Assembly (NCBI GenBank): GCA_028290305.1
Contig: JAQGKC010000292.1
Span: forward strand, 1-37,503
Length of the DNA: 37,503 bases
Direction of reading: 5' to 3'
Origin: Bradyrhizobium sp.
Lineage (GTDB): Bacteria > Pseudomonadota > Alphaproteobacteria > Rhizobiales > Xanthobacteraceae
Every line of letters starts with the position of its first letter. Position 1 is the first letter of the stretch. Shown here piece by piece: positions 1 through 8,450 of this stretch. Made by a program: the position numbers and the translations under genes. Under the pieces are notes generated by a model, which ran no database searches, was not told where the DNA came from, and was given only the letters and a program-made list of their open reading frames with translations.

Positions 1-1165
1 GCTCGAGTCCCACGGCCGCGGCAACCTTGTCGATCGCGGTCTCGATCGCATAATTGGTCGGCGCCTGGCCGAAGCCGCGCACGGCTTCCTGCACCGCCTT
101 GTTGGTGGTGACCGACTGCGCGCGGTACTGCACGCTTTCGATCTTGTACGGGCCGACGATGGCGCCGATCGGCTTGCCCAGTTGAAACGGCGCCCGGCCG
201 GCATAGGCGCCTGCGTTGTCCAGTGCGCGTATCTTCATCGATTTGACGATGCCATCGTCGTTGAAGGCCACGTCGACGTCGAAGATACGTTCCGGGCCAT
301 GGGCGTCGCCGCCGCGCATGTTATCCAGCCGGTCTTCGATCAAACGCACCGGCCGGCCCAGCCGCCGCGCCAGATGCGCCACCAGCACGGTCTGCTTGAT
401 GCCGCGCTTGACGCCGTAGCTGCCGCCGACGTCGACATCCTGATGCACCCGCACGTTGTTGGCGGGAATCCGCAACGCGCGCGCGATCTGATCGGGATAT
501 TTCGGCATCTGGATCGAGGCCCAGACATCCAGCATGTCGCGCCATGGATCCCATGACGCCGCGACGCCAAAGGTCTCGATCGGAACGGTGGAATTGCGGC
601 CCCAGGTGACGCGGAACGACAGATGCCGCGGGCTGTCCGCGAAATGTTTCTCGACCTCGCCCCAGACGAACGTCCGGTCGAGCAGCACATTGGAGCCGTG
701 CGCCGGGTGAACCGGCGGGCTGTCCGGCTTCAACGCTTCTTCCGCATTGATCACGAAGGGCAGCGGCTCGTAGGTAACACGGACCTTTTCGGTGGCGTCT
801 TCAGCCAGCGCGCGGGTGTCGGCGACCACAGCCACCACCCATTCGCCGGCATAGCGTGTCTGTCCCACCGCGAGCGGATGGCGCTGAACTTTTGGCGTAT
901 CGAGCCCGTTCATCAGCGGATCGGTCGCGGCGGCGAGCTCATCACCTGACAGCACATAATGAACGCCCGGCATCGCAAGTGCTGCCGATGCATCGATCGA
1001 AACGATACGCGCGGCCGGATGCTGCGACGGCAAAACCGCCACATGCAGCATGCCTTCGAGCACGACATCCGCGACGAAATAACCACGACCTGCCACAAAC
1101 CGGCGGTCCTCACGAACCCTGCGGTTGGCCGAGACAAAACGGAAGGCTGCGGGATCGGCGCTCAT
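1..1165 (-). CDS. Molybdenum hydroxylase large subunit (CoxL/XdhB-like), partial at left edge
   Basis: This is the N-terminal 388 codons of a xanthine dehydrogenase/CO dehydrogenase-family molybdopterin-binding subunit; the gene runs off the window. The ATG at 1165 shares an ATGA overlap with the stop of the small-subunit gene, indicating translational coupling. The start gives the usual family opening, with VREDRRFVAGRG near residue 17. Further conserved stretches are DVGGSYGVKRG and, close to the edge, AVRGFGQAP. In many CoxL proteins the first of these reads GGGFG, so this is a divergent branch. The catalytic Glu (GxGE) lies outside the window. By family knowledge the subunit carries the Mo-cytosine dinucleotide cofactor and hydroxylates an aldehyde or N-heterocycle. 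The substrate cannot be read from sequence. Gene order medium-small-large is typical of this family. Confidence 0.9.
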   Translation of the reverse strand, partial: MSADPAAFRFVSANRRVREDRRFVAGRGYFVADVVLEGMLHVAVLPSQHPAARIVSIDASAALAMPGVHYVLSGDELAAATDPLMNGLDTPKVQRHPLAVGQTRYAGEWVVAVVADTRALAEDATEKVRVTYEPLPFVINAEEALKPDSPPVHPAHGSNVLLDRTFVWGEVEKHFADSPRHLSFRVTWGRNSTVPIETFGVAASWDPWRDMLDVWASIQMPKYPDQIARALRIPANNVRVHQDVDVGGSYGVKRGIKQTVLVAHLARRLGRPVRLIEDRLDNMRGGDAHGPERIFDVDVAFNDDGIVKSMKIRALDNAGAYAGRAPFQLGKPIGAIVGPYKIESVQYRAQSVTTNKAVQEAVRGFGQAPTNYAIETAIDKVAAAVGLE

Positions 1166-1746
1166 TTCGCCTCCGTGACCGGTTCGTCGGCTTCCGCGGC
1201 CGCGAGCACGCCTTCGACCGGCGCATCATGTTCGGCATGCGTGTGATGCGGCGTGCCTTGGTGCGGGCGAGGCGTATTGGCGATCCGCAGACGCGCGGCG
1301 GCGAACTCGACAGCCTCGATGATCTGCCCGTAGCCGGTGCAGCGGCAAATGTTACCCGAGATCGCTTCGACGATATCGTCACGCGTCGGCGTTAGCGTGT
1401 GCTGCAGCAAGTTATGCGCGGCGAGAATCATGCCGGGCGTGCAGTATCCGCATTGCAGACCGTGGGTTTCGCAAAACGCATCCTGAAGCACGCTGAGTTC
1501 TCCCGGCGCCGGCGCAAGTCCTTCGATCGTCGTGATCTCGTAGCCGTCCGCCTGTACCGCAAACATCAGACAGGATCGGACGGCCTCGCCATCGACAAGC
1601 ACGGTACAGGCGCCGCAGACACCATGCTCGCAACCGGCATGGGTCCCGTTCAGGAGGAAATTCTCGCGCAACGCGTCGAGCAGCGTCTTGCGCGGCTCCA
1701 TATCGGTGGAACGGTTGACGCCGTTGATGCGCAAATCGACCTTCAT
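1162..1746 (-). CDS. (2Fe-2S) small subunit of molybdenum hydroxylase (CoxS-like)
   Basis: This 194-residue protein carries the two [2Fe-2S] clusters that pass electrons from the Mo site to FAD. The plant-type cluster cysteines are C39, C44, C47 and C59. The second cluster uses C99, C102, C134 and C136 (CGYCTPG and ICRCTGY). I start it at the ATG at 1746 (MKVDLRING), because that is where homology begins and it forms an ATGA overlap with the medium subunit; an upstream in-frame ATG at 1809 would add a non-homologous tail. Its stop overlaps the large-subunit start in the same way. CoxS proteins usually end near residue 155-165. Here a polar tail of about 35 residues follows, containing a His-rich patch (HQGTPHHTHAEH) and an acidic end. 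Its role is unknown. Confidence 0.92.
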   Translation of the reverse strand: MKVDLRINGVNRSTDMEPRKTLLDALRENFLLNGTHAGCEHGVCGACTVLVDGEAVRSCLMFAVQADGYEITTIEGLAPAPGELSVLQDAFCETHGLQCGYCTPGMILAAHNLLQHTLTPTRDDIVEAISGNICRCTGYGQIIEAVEFAAARLRIANTPRPHQGTPHHTHAEHDAPVEGVLAAAEADEPVTEAK

Positions 1747-2627
1747 CGCGCGCCTTTCGTGGATTTGGCGGCGGCATTGACGCGCGCTTGTTCGAGGGCA
1801 CGAATGCAAAGCGCGACCGCAACGCGACGGCGGTAGGCCGCACTGGCATGCAGATCGCTCATCGCCTCCAGTACAACCGACGCGGCGTTGACCGCTTCAG
1901 TCGCCGATGCCGGATCGAGCTTGGTGCCGACGAGCGACGACACATCCAGCCGCAAGGGGCGGTCGCCGACGCCGCCCACTCCCAGTGCGACGTCGAGATA
2001 GCGGCCCTCATCGTCAAGCGCGACCTGCGCGGCGGCTGCGACGAACGCGAAATCCGAGCGCCGCGCGCTGATCTCGAAAAAGCCCACACCAATGCGTTTG
2101 TGCGGCCAGACCGGAAACCGGATCGCACTGACACAATCGCCTTGACCGATGGTGGTCAGCATCGGCCCGATGAAGAAATCATCCGCCGGCACCGATATCG
2201 GACCATCCGTGGTCGCGAGCATGATTTCGGCGCCGAGCGTCACGGCGACAAGCGGGATCTCGGCCGATGGATCGGCATTCGCGATCGAACCGCCGACGGT
2301 GCCGCGGTTGCGGGTTGGGGGATGGCCGACCCACGGCAGCACCCGCGCCAGCATCGGCACCGATGCGCGGATGACTGGATCGCGCTCGGCGTGGGCCTGT
2401 CGCGTCGTGGCGCCGACAACCACGGCGCCTGCCTCTTCGCGGATTCCTGCAAGCTCGGGCAGCCGCAATATATCGATCAGTTTTGCCGGACGAGCCAGCC
2501 GCATCGCCAGCATCGGCACCAGCGTTTGTCCGCCCGCGATCACCCGCGCATCCTCGTCGCCAGCCAGCAGCTCGCAGGCCTCGGCAAGCGAACCCGGTCG
2601 GACATAATCGAAGGGTGCGGGTTTCAT
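1743..2627 (-). CDS. FAD-binding medium subunit of molybdenum hydroxylase (CoxM-like)
   Basis: This 294-residue protein belongs to the FAD-binding subunit family of CO/xanthine dehydrogenases. It starts with MKPAPFDYVRPGSLAEA at 2627, the canonical opening. It contains the two FAD pyrophosphate-binding stretches, AGGQTLVPMLAMR near residue 34 and TVGGSIANADPSAE near residue 105, followed by the CO-dehydrogenase flavoprotein C-terminal domain. It accepts electrons from the CoxS-type subunit. Its stop overlaps the small-subunit ATG by ATGA, and its start lies 8 nt after the NIPSNAP stop, so the four genes form one transcription unit. Its length is normal for the family and no disruption is visible. 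Confidence 0.93.
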   Translation of the reverse strand: MKPAPFDYVRPGSLAEACELLAGDEDARVIAGGQTLVPMLAMRLARPAKLIDILRLPELAGIREEAGAVVVGATTRQAHAERDPVIRASVPMLARVLPWVGHPPTRNRGTVGGSIANADPSAEIPLVAVTLGAEIMLATTDGPISVPADDFFIGPMLTTIGQGDCVSAIRFPVWPHKRIGVGFFEISARRSDFAFVAAAAQVALDDEGRYLDVALGVGGVGDRPLRLDVSSLVGTKLDPASATEAVNAASVVLEAMSDLHASAAYRRRVAVALCIRALEQARVNAAAKSTKGAR

Positions 2628-2635
2628 GGATGCCG

Positions 2636-2962
2636 CTAGCCCAGCGGCAAGCCGGCGATCGCCGGCGACAGCACCGAAACAATCTGATTTTTCAACAGCG
2701 GACCGTCGGTTTCGCTGGCCGCTTTCACCGCAGCCCACTCCGGATCCGCAGCGAACGATGCCCAGGCTTTCTTGCGCGCGTCCTCGTCAGCAAAGCGCGT
2801 CATGTAGGTCAGGCGATCGTCTTCAACTGGTGCCGTGAACGCGCCAAGAAGTTCGATGCCGTGACGGGGGAAAAATTTGGTCGCAACGTCGTCGCGAAAC
2901 CGGCGGCGCATCGCATCGGCGCGGCCTTCTGCGGCTTCATAGACCCGGATTTCGTAGATCAA
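2636..2962 (-). CDS. NIPSNAP family protein
   Basis: This small protein of 108 residues opens with MIYEIRVYEAAEG, the hallmark of NIPSNAP/dimeric alpha-beta barrel proteins, and ends in a second ferredoxin-like half (YMTRFADEDARKKAW, then FAADPEWAAVK). I use the TTG at 2962 as start: a GGGAG ribosome-binding site lies 8 nt upstream and the family N-terminus begins exactly there. An in-frame ATG at 3061 would add about 33 unrelated Arg-rich residues. The biochemical role of bacterial NIPSNAP proteins is not established. They are often found beside oxidoreductase operons. It is the first gene of the molybdenum-hydroxylase operon and probably binds a small aromatic or stabilises an intermediate; that is inference from context. 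Confidence 0.8.
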   Translation of the reverse strand: MIYEIRVYEAAEGRADAMRRRFRDDVATKFFPRHGIELLGAFTAPVEDDRLTYMTRFADEDARKKAWASFAADPEWAAVKAASETDGPLLKNQIVSVLSPAIAGLPLG

Positions 2963-3074
2963 TACGCGCTCCCATTGTTGCCGGCAGCTTGTAAAAACCC
3001 GCCGCCTTCTCAAGAACGATAGAAGCCTGCAGCGGAAATTGTCAAACACAAACTGAGGCAATTAGGCAAAATAT

Positions 3075-3100
3075 GTACGATTGAATTGGTTCAATCATAC
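3075..3100. promoter_or_regulatory. Inverted repeat, candidate operator in divergent promoter region
   Basis: GATTGAA (3079-3085), a 4-nt spacer TTGG, and TTCAATC (3090-3096) form a perfect 7+4+7 dyad. It extends to GTA/TAC at the outer ends (3075-3100) with one mismatch. It sits in an AT-rich gap of about 340 nt between the NIPSNAP/molybdenum hydroxylase operon and the MocR-type regulator, where an operator would be expected. Which protein binds it is not known. Confidence 0.5.
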
Positions 3101-3118
3101 TAATGAACAGATACTCGT

Positions 3119-3143
3119 GTTTTTAAAAACTGTTTTAAAACAG
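3119..3143. promoter_or_regulatory. Two abutting AT-rich palindromes
   Basis: The perfect 12-nt palindrome GTTTTTAAAAAC (3119-3130) is immediately followed, sharing one base, by the perfect 14-nt palindrome CTGTTTTAAAACAG (3130-3143). The centres are 12 bp apart, close to one helical turn. They lie in the same divergent promoter region as the dyad at 3075-3100. The AT-rich cores could also hold promoter elements. Binding is inference. Confidence 0.4.
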
Positions 3144-3268
3144 CATGTTATGAAAACAGAGCCCTTCGAACGACGAAATCTCATTCGAACCAGCCATCTG
3201 ACCTATATCAAATATTGCAGCAATTCCGTAATTGTACTACTTTGAAAAATCAGCTTTTCAGATGCGTC

Positions 3269-3301
3269 CTTTGGATAACGAGAGCTCTTTGGATAACGAG
3301 A
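3269..3301 (+). repeat. 15-nt direct repeat abutting the MocR-type gene start
   Basis: CTTTGGATAACGAGA occurs perfectly twice, at 3269-3283 and 3287-3301, with an 18-nt period. The second copy ends one base before the ATG at 3303 and takes the place of a normal Shine-Dalgarno region. MocR/PdxR regulators characterised in other bacteria bind direct repeats, so this could be an autoregulatory site. That assignment is inference. Confidence 0.6.
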
Positions 3302-3302
3302 A

Positions 3303-4673
3303 ATGACGGACTGGGTACCCACTCTCGCTTCGATCCAGGGGCCGCGCTATCTCGCTTTCGTTCTCGCGCTGGAAGCCGATATTGCCTCGGGCCTCGTCAA
3401 GCCCGGCATGCGGCTGTTGCCTCAACGCGATATGGCGCAGCGGCTCGACCTGAGTGTCGGGACGATTTCAAAAGCCTATGCGGAGGCCGAGCAACGCGGA
3501 TTGATATCGGGCGAAGTCGGACGCGGCACGTTCGTGCAACGACGACGGCCCGAGGCGCGCGGTCTCGGTTCTTCGGAGGGAACCATCAATCTGGCGCTGA
3601 ATGTTCCCCCCTATACCGGCGAAGACGATGTCATTTCATCGGTGCTGGCGCAGATCGTCGCCGATGGCGAAATATCGAACCTGCTCGGATATCTGCCGCA
3701 CCAGGGCTTGCGCCGGCATCGCGAGGCGATGGTCATCTGGCTCACCTCGCTCGGCGTGACCGCCGACGCCGATCACCTCTTCATCACCCATGGCGGACAA
3801 CACGCGCTGTCGATCGCGCTCGGCATGGTCGCAACGCCTAATGATACGGTTCTCACCGAAAGCTACACCTATTCCGGCATGCTAGCGCTCTCGGCGCAGT
3901 CCGGCTATCGCCTTCACGGCGTCGCAACTGATGCATCCGGGCTGATCCCGGAAAATCTTGACCGCGCGTTTGCCGAGACCCGGGCTCGCGTTCTCTACTG
4001 CATGCCGACGCTGCAAACACCGACGGGATCGGTGATGACGCTGGAACGGCGGCACGCCATCGCCGAGATTGTCCGCAAGCACGACGCCTATCTGCTGGAG
4101 GACGACGCGTACGGATATTTGCTGTCGCCGCCTCTGCCGCCGATCTCCCGGTTTATTCCCGAACGTAGCTTCTACGTTGTGAGTTTCGCGAAATGCCTGG
4201 CGCCGGGACTTCGCATTGCCGCGATGATCGCACCCGAGGCGTTTCGCGATCGTTCGATCAACGCGCTACGCGCCACCGGCTGGATGGCCGTGCCCATCAT
4301 GGCCGAGGTGGTGACGAGGCTGATTCACAATGGCAGTCTTGCACGGCAGGCAAAGCTGAAACGCGACAAGGCCGCGCTGCGTGACGCCATCGTGCGGCGC
4401 ATATTAAAGGCGTGGTTGCCCGCCGCGGCGGGAACACCTGGCTTTCACGTCTGGCTCCCGCTCCCCGCCGGGCGCACGCTGGCAGCCCTGATCGCGCAAG
4501 CAGCCCAGGCAGGTATCACGCTCGCACCTCCGGGCGCATTGCGGCGAATGGAAAGCGAAAGCCTCGGCGTCCGGCTGTGCCTGGGTGCACCCGCGACCGA
4601 AGCGGACCTCGAGCGAGCGTTGATCGAAATTCGGCGCATCCTTGAAATGGCTGAAGCGATCTCATTCGTCTGA
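3303..4673 (+). CDS. MocR/PdxR-type regulator (GntR wHTH fused to aminotransferase fold)
   Basis: This 456-residue protein combines an N-terminal GntR winged helix (about residues 8-80; PQRDMAQRLDLSVGTISKAYAEAE, split here as PQRDMAQRLDLSVG then TISKAYAEAE) with a class I aminotransferase-like domain (about 105-450). In the second domain DDAY near 267-270 supplies the PLP-pyridine Asp, and SFAKCLAPGLR holds the PLP-linking lysine, K297. By family knowledge these proteins are PLP-dependent transcription regulators, not enzymes. It is divergent from the NIPSNAP/molybdenum-hydroxylase operon and lies 31 nt upstream of a periplasmic binding protein gene, so either or both may be targets. The annotated ATG is preceded by a perfect direct repeat and has no clear Shine-Dalgarno sequence. 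Length is normal. Confidence 0.92.
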   Translation: MTDWVPTLASIQGPRYLAFVLALEADIASGLVKPGMRLLPQRDMAQRLDLSVGTISKAYAEAEQRGLISGEVGRGTFVQRRRPEARGLGSSEGTINLALNVPPYTGEDDVISSVLAQIVADGEISNLLGYLPHQGLRRHREAMVIWLTSLGVTADADHLFITHGGQHALSIALGMVATPNDTVLTESYTYSGMLALSAQSGYRLHGVATDASGLIPENLDRAFAETRARVLYCMPTLQTPTGSVMTLERRHAIAEIVRKHDAYLLEDDAYGYLLSPPLPPISRFIPERSFYVVSFAKCLAPGLRIAAMIAPEAFRDRSINALRATGWMAVPIMAEVVTRLIHNGSLARQAKLKRDKAALRDAIVRRILKAWLPAAAGTPGFHVWLPLPAGRTLAALIAQAAQAGITLAPPGALRRMESESLGVRLCLGAPATEADLERALIEIRRILEMAEAISFV

Positions 4674-4704
4674 AGCAAAAATCAAAAAGAAGTTCGGAGG
4701 AAAA

Positions 4705-5679
4705 ATGTGGAAATCCGTTAGCGCGCTTGTTGCCATCGTATCCTTGGCTTTGACGGCCGATGCCAACGCCGCGGAGTGGCCGACGCGGCCTCTCACCATG
4801 ATCAATCCGTTCGCGGCCGGCGGACCGAATGACGTGGTGGCGCGGCTGTTCGCGCAACGCTTGGGAGAGATTCTGGGGCAGACGATTATCATCGAAAATA
4901 TCGGCGGCGCCGGTGGAATGACCGGGGCCGAGCGCGTCGCGAAGGCCGCACCTGACGGTTACACGTTCCTGCAGGGAACGGTTGGGACGCAAGCTCAAAA
5001 CCAGACGCTGTTCAAGAAGCCTGCCTACAATTCGACGACGGATTTCGCGCCGGTCGCGCTGGTGATCGAAGCCCCCTTGGTGCTGATCGCACGCAAGGAC
5101 CTCCCCGTCAAAGACATGAAGGAGTTTGTCGCCTACGCCAAAGCCAACAAGGACAAGATGCAGTACGCTTCCGCAGGCACCGGCTCAGCGATCCATCTGG
5201 GCTGTGCGCTGATGAATATGGTAACCGGCCTCGACATCGTCCACGTTCCCTATCGGGGCGCCAATCCCGCGATGCAGGATCTGATGAGCGGCCGTGTCGA
5301 CTACCTCTGCGACATCATCACGACAGCCAAACCGCAGATCGACGCCGGCACGGTGAAGGCGATCGCAATCCTGACCAAGGAGCGGTCGCCGGTACTGCCG
5401 AACGTTCCCACCGCTATCGAGCAAGGCTTCGATGTCGATGCCTACACCTGGAACGCGTTTTTCCTGCCCAAGGGAACGCCTGACGCCATCGTCGAGAAAC
5501 TCAATCATGCAACCGTTGCGGCCATGAAGACGCCTGACGTGCGGGAGAAACTTGAAAGCGCCGGCCTGCAATTTGTTTCCGAAGACCGCGCCACGCCGGA
5601 ATACCTCGCCAAATTCGTGCCAAGCGAGATCGTCAAATGGGCGGCACCCATCAAGGCAAGCGGCGTCAGTGTCGATTAA
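4705..5679 (+). CDS. Bug/TTT-family periplasmic solute-binding protein
   Basis: This 324-residue tripartite tricarboxylate transporter receptor (Bug family) begins at the ATG at 4705, preceded by CGGAGG 4 nt upstream. A signal peptide covers about residues 1-23 (ending ANAA before EWPTRPL). Typical family stretches follow: NPFAAGGPNDVVARLFA, ENIGGAGGMTGAERVAKA and VPYRGANPAMQDLMSG. Bug proteins bind carboxylates or aromatic acids in the periplasm for TctAB-type transporters. No TctA or TctB gene is in the window, so this is an orphan receptor, as is common in beta- and alphaproteobacteria. It follows the MocR-type gene by 31 nt and is probably co-transcribed. The ligand is unknown. Confidence 0.92.
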   Translation: MWKSVSALVAIVSLALTADANAAEWPTRPLTMINPFAAGGPNDVVARLFAQRLGEILGQTIIIENIGGAGGMTGAERVAKAAPDGYTFLQGTVGTQAQNQTLFKKPAYNSTTDFAPVALVIEAPLVLIARKDLPVKDMKEFVAYAKANKDKMQYASAGTGSAIHLGCALMNMVTGLDIVHVPYRGANPAMQDLMSGRVDYLCDIITTAKPQIDAGTVKAIAILTKERSPVLPNVPTAIEQGFDVDAYTWNAFFLPKGTPDAIVEKLNHATVAAMKTPDVREKLESAGLQFVSEDRATPEYLAKFVPSEIVKWAAPIKASGVSVD

Positions 5680-5755
5680 GGCATCACATCATTTGTCTTG
5701 GCGGTCTTTGGATTGATAACGAGCTCGACATTGATCGGCTGGCCACCTTCGATAC

Positions 5756-7051
5756 TCAAACCCCACTGAATCCAGGGGATGCACCGCCAAGCCCAGCCAC
5801 CGATCGACCGGCTGTCTCTCCCCCAGCTTCTCCGATTTCTTGATCGAGGTTCTTCACGATCAGTCCAAATCCTCCGCAGCCGAACACAAGACCAACGACG
5901 GCCGTGAAGAGCAGAGGCACAACGAAACTCCCCGTCCACGAGATGAGCAGGCCAGTGATGAGCGGCGCCAGCGCCCCGCCAATATTGCCGCCGAAGTTTT
6001 GAATGGATGCACATGATGACACCAGGTGCGGCGGCGCGACATCAATCGGCATGGCGTTCGCGGATGCCGTCGTTAAGCTGAGCATGGACACCGCGAACGT
6101 GAATGCGGTGATGGCAAGCCAAGCTTCGTGTGACAGCGCGGCAATCACGATAAATATCGTTGAGCCAAAGATTCCACCGACGGCGAAGGATTTGCGTACT
6201 GACGATATGCTGCATCCTCGCGCAATGATCCGGTCGCTGGCCCAGCCGCCGAAGAGCGTGAACACGATGCCGGATACGAACGGCAGCATCGCGAAAAAGC
6301 CTGTGCGCATGATCGACATGTTTTGCTGTAGCGCAAGATAACCGGGCAGCCATGTCGCGAAAACATAGTAGACATAGAGATAGCCGGCCTGGCCGAAGAC
6401 CATACCCCAGATCGACCTGACCCTCAGCAGTTCCCGCCACCGCACTTCGGATCGAGGGGTCGCAGCCACAGCTTCGGTCACAGCGCTGGGCTTGCGATAG
6501 ATCAACATCCAACCGAGCACCCAGAGGCCTCCCAAAAGGCCCGTCATGTAAAATACTGACGGTCTTCCGAACTGGCTGAGCAGGAAAGCTGACAGCGGAA
6601 TGCCGACGGCAAGGCCGATCTTGTTCCCGGAGAACTGAACGCTGACCGCAAACCCGCGCTCGGTTTTTTCAAAATTCTGTCGAATGACTTGAGAACCGGA
6701 GGGGATGTTGGGAGCCTCGCCGATGCCGACCAGGGCCCGCAGAGCTGCGAGTGACCAGAATTGGACAGTGAGACCGCATAATGCCGTCGCAAGCGACCAG
6801 AACGCGACAGCGCCCGGAAACGCCCGGCGAGCTCCGACCTTGTCGGTCAGAGGCCCCGCCAGAATAATTGCTCCGACGTAGAACCAATTCAGGATCGACA
6901 TCAGAAACCCAGCCGTGCTCGGCGTGTATGCGTGCTCCCTGATCAATTCCGGCAAGACGACTGACAGATTAACGCGATCGATGAAGCTCAGTGATTGCGA
7001 AGCGGCAAGCAAAAGAAGCAAAAAAATTTTGTAGCTGCTAAGAGCTTTCAT
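5756..7051 (-). CDS. MFS transporter, anion:cation symporter-like
   Basis: This 431-residue, 12-helix major facilitator begins at the ATG at 7051 with GGAGG about 9 nt upstream. Near the N-terminus FIDRVNLSVVLPEL and the loop 2-3 signature GPLTDKVGARRAF place it with the anion:cation symporter family, whose members import aromatic acids, hexuronates, phthalate or similar carboxylates. The second half repeats the fold (VFTLFGGWASDRIIARG). It is convergent with the Bug protein and divergent from the LysR regulator that precedes the Rieske oxygenase, so it may import the substrate of that oxygenase; this is inference. No break is visible. Confidence 0.9.
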   Translation of the reverse strand: MKALSSYKIFLLLLLAASQSLSFIDRVNLSVVLPELIREHAYTPSTAGFLMSILNWFYVGAIILAGPLTDKVGARRAFPGAVAFWSLATALCGLTVQFWSLAALRALVGIGEAPNIPSGSQVIRQNFEKTERGFAVSVQFSGNKIGLAVGIPLSAFLLSQFGRPSVFYMTGLLGGLWVLGWMLIYRKPSAVTEAVAATPRSEVRWRELLRVRSIWGMVFGQAGYLYVYYVFATWLPGYLALQQNMSIMRTGFFAMLPFVSGIVFTLFGGWASDRIIARGCSISSVRKSFAVGGIFGSTIFIVIAALSHEAWLAITAFTFAVSMLSLTTASANAMPIDVAPPHLVSSCASIQNFGGNIGGALAPLITGLLISWTGSFVVPLLFTAVVGLVFGCGGFGLIVKNLDQEIGEAGGETAGRSVAGLGGASPGFSGV

Positions 7052-7556
7052 CTAATTTTTCCTCCGACAGCGCCGCTTTTTGCTTGATATCTTCTGCGGA
7101 TATGGCAGCGCCACATCAATTTAGATTGAGTTTCAAAACGGTTCCAATAAACTGAAGCCGATAATAAATAAGCCGCTCTTATCGCTGTTTTCGCTGCCAT
7201 CGTTCTTTTACTGCGCTGAGAGTCGGTTCGATGCCGACCAGGCAAAGGCACACAAACGATCCTCCCTCTCGGAAACTGTGGAAGGGTTGATGCCGGGTCA
7301 CAGAGCTACAAGATCAGTCGTAGAATAGTTTCTCAAAAAAACACCAAGCCTCGAAAAATTCTATTCGTAGACGGCGCCAACAAAAGGCGACTGCTCTGTT
7401 TGGTTGTTGGGGCAATCGAATAGCGGACGTCTTTGGGGACGTGAGACGGCAGTCGTTTGACAAAGCTCTTTTAGTACCGGACAGACTGCGTAACGGGATT
7501 TGCTATCGTCGGCCGCCATTCGTCCTTCCGGTTCTTTGGCCAGGGATTTTGAGATT
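7052..7556. other. Intergenic region between MFS and LysR genes
   Basis: About 500 nt without a convincing gene separate the divergent MFS and LysR genes. The region is relatively AT-rich and must hold both promoters. I see only weak dyads: AGTTT/AAACT at 7129-7153 and GAATAG/CTATTC at 7323-7366. I would not call either an operator from one sequence. Short open frames here have no recognisable homology. Confidence 0.4.
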
Positions 7557-8450
7557 ATGGAGCTTCGGCGATTTAAGTACATGGCGGTGCTGGCGGAGGA
7601 ACTGCATTTCGGGCGCGCCGCCGAGCGCCTGGGCATCGCGCAGCCGGCGCTAACACAACAAATTCAGGCGCTCGAACGGGATCTCGGCGTGCAGCTGTTC
7701 CTGCGAACAAAAAGATCGGTCCGGCTGACGGTCGCCGGGCGGGTCACGCTTGGCGAAGCCATTCGTACCTTGCAGCAGGCTGACAGAACCGCGCTCGTTG
7801 CGCGGCAGGCAGGCCGCGGTCAGCTGGGTCATATCGAGATCGGGTTTGTTGGATCGGGCATTTTCTCAGGCGTTTTGGCGAAAGCAATCTTTCACTTTCG
7901 GGAAGCGAATCCCATGGTCGAACTGCGATTGAACGAACTTGGGATTTTGCAACAACTTAATGATGTCGGCAGTGGAAGACTCGATCTTGGAATCGTCAGG
8001 CTGCCGATAAAATCATTGCCATTGGATGTTGGCATCAGCACTCTGTATCGCGAGCCGATCATTCTGGCTGTCCCCGCGCGTCACCCATTGGCGCGGCGCA
8101 AGCAAATTACTCTAACGGCTCTCAAAGACGAGCCATTCGTTGCCATGCAGATTCAGGAGGGCGTTGGTTTCAATGCCCAAGTTGCTGAAATTTGCGCGAC
8201 GGGAGGACTGTCGCCGCAGGTCACGCAACGGGCCGGACAGTTTGTTGCGCTTGCCGGCATGGTCGCCGGCGGCTTGGGAATCGCCTTCGTACCGGGATCT
8301 CTGCGCCATCTGCAGATTCCGGATGTTGTCTATCGACCATTGAGCGAAATCACCGAGCAATCGGACCTGGCAGTCATTTTTCGCAAATCCGAGCGAGCGC
8401 CGGCAGTCGTAGCATTCCTGGAACACATGCGAAAGTCGGTGCGGTCATAA
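7557..8450 (+). CDS. LysR-family transcriptional regulator
   Basis: This 297-residue LysR-type regulator starts at the ATG at 7557 (MELRRFKYMAVLAEELHFG). The winged helix-turn-helix covers about residues 1-60 (RAAERLGIAQPALTQQIQAL), and a periplasmic-binding-protein-like effector domain covers about 90-295. The EELHFGRAAERLGIAQP opening is typical of the BenM/CatM/CbbR side of the family, which responds to aromatic acids. An upstream in-frame ATG at 7500 would add 19 non-homologous residues. It is divergent from the MFS gene and directly upstream, on the same strand, of the Rieske oxygenase genes. Both are plausible targets. A structured region with long inverted arms follows its end. Confidence 0.92.
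   Translation: MELRRFKYMAVLAEELHFGRAAERLGIAQPALTQQIQALERDLGVQLFLRTKRSVRLTVAGRVTLGEAIRTLQQADRTALVARQAGRGQLGHIEIGFVGSGIFSGVLAKAIFHFREANPMVELRLNELGILQQLNDVGSGRLDLGIVRLPIKSLPLDVGISTLYREPIILAVPARHPLARRKQITLTALKDEPFVAMQIQEGVGFNAQVAEICATGGLSPQVTQRAGQFVALAGMVAGGLGIAFVPGSLRHLQIPDVVYRPLSEITEQSDLAVIFRKSERAPAVVAFLEHMRKSVRS

Noticed and set aside
7323..7366. GAATAG/CTATTC as a LysR operator
   Set aside because: Arms of six AT-rich bases separated by 32 nt are expected by chance in an AT-rich gap of 500 nt, and there is no second copy.
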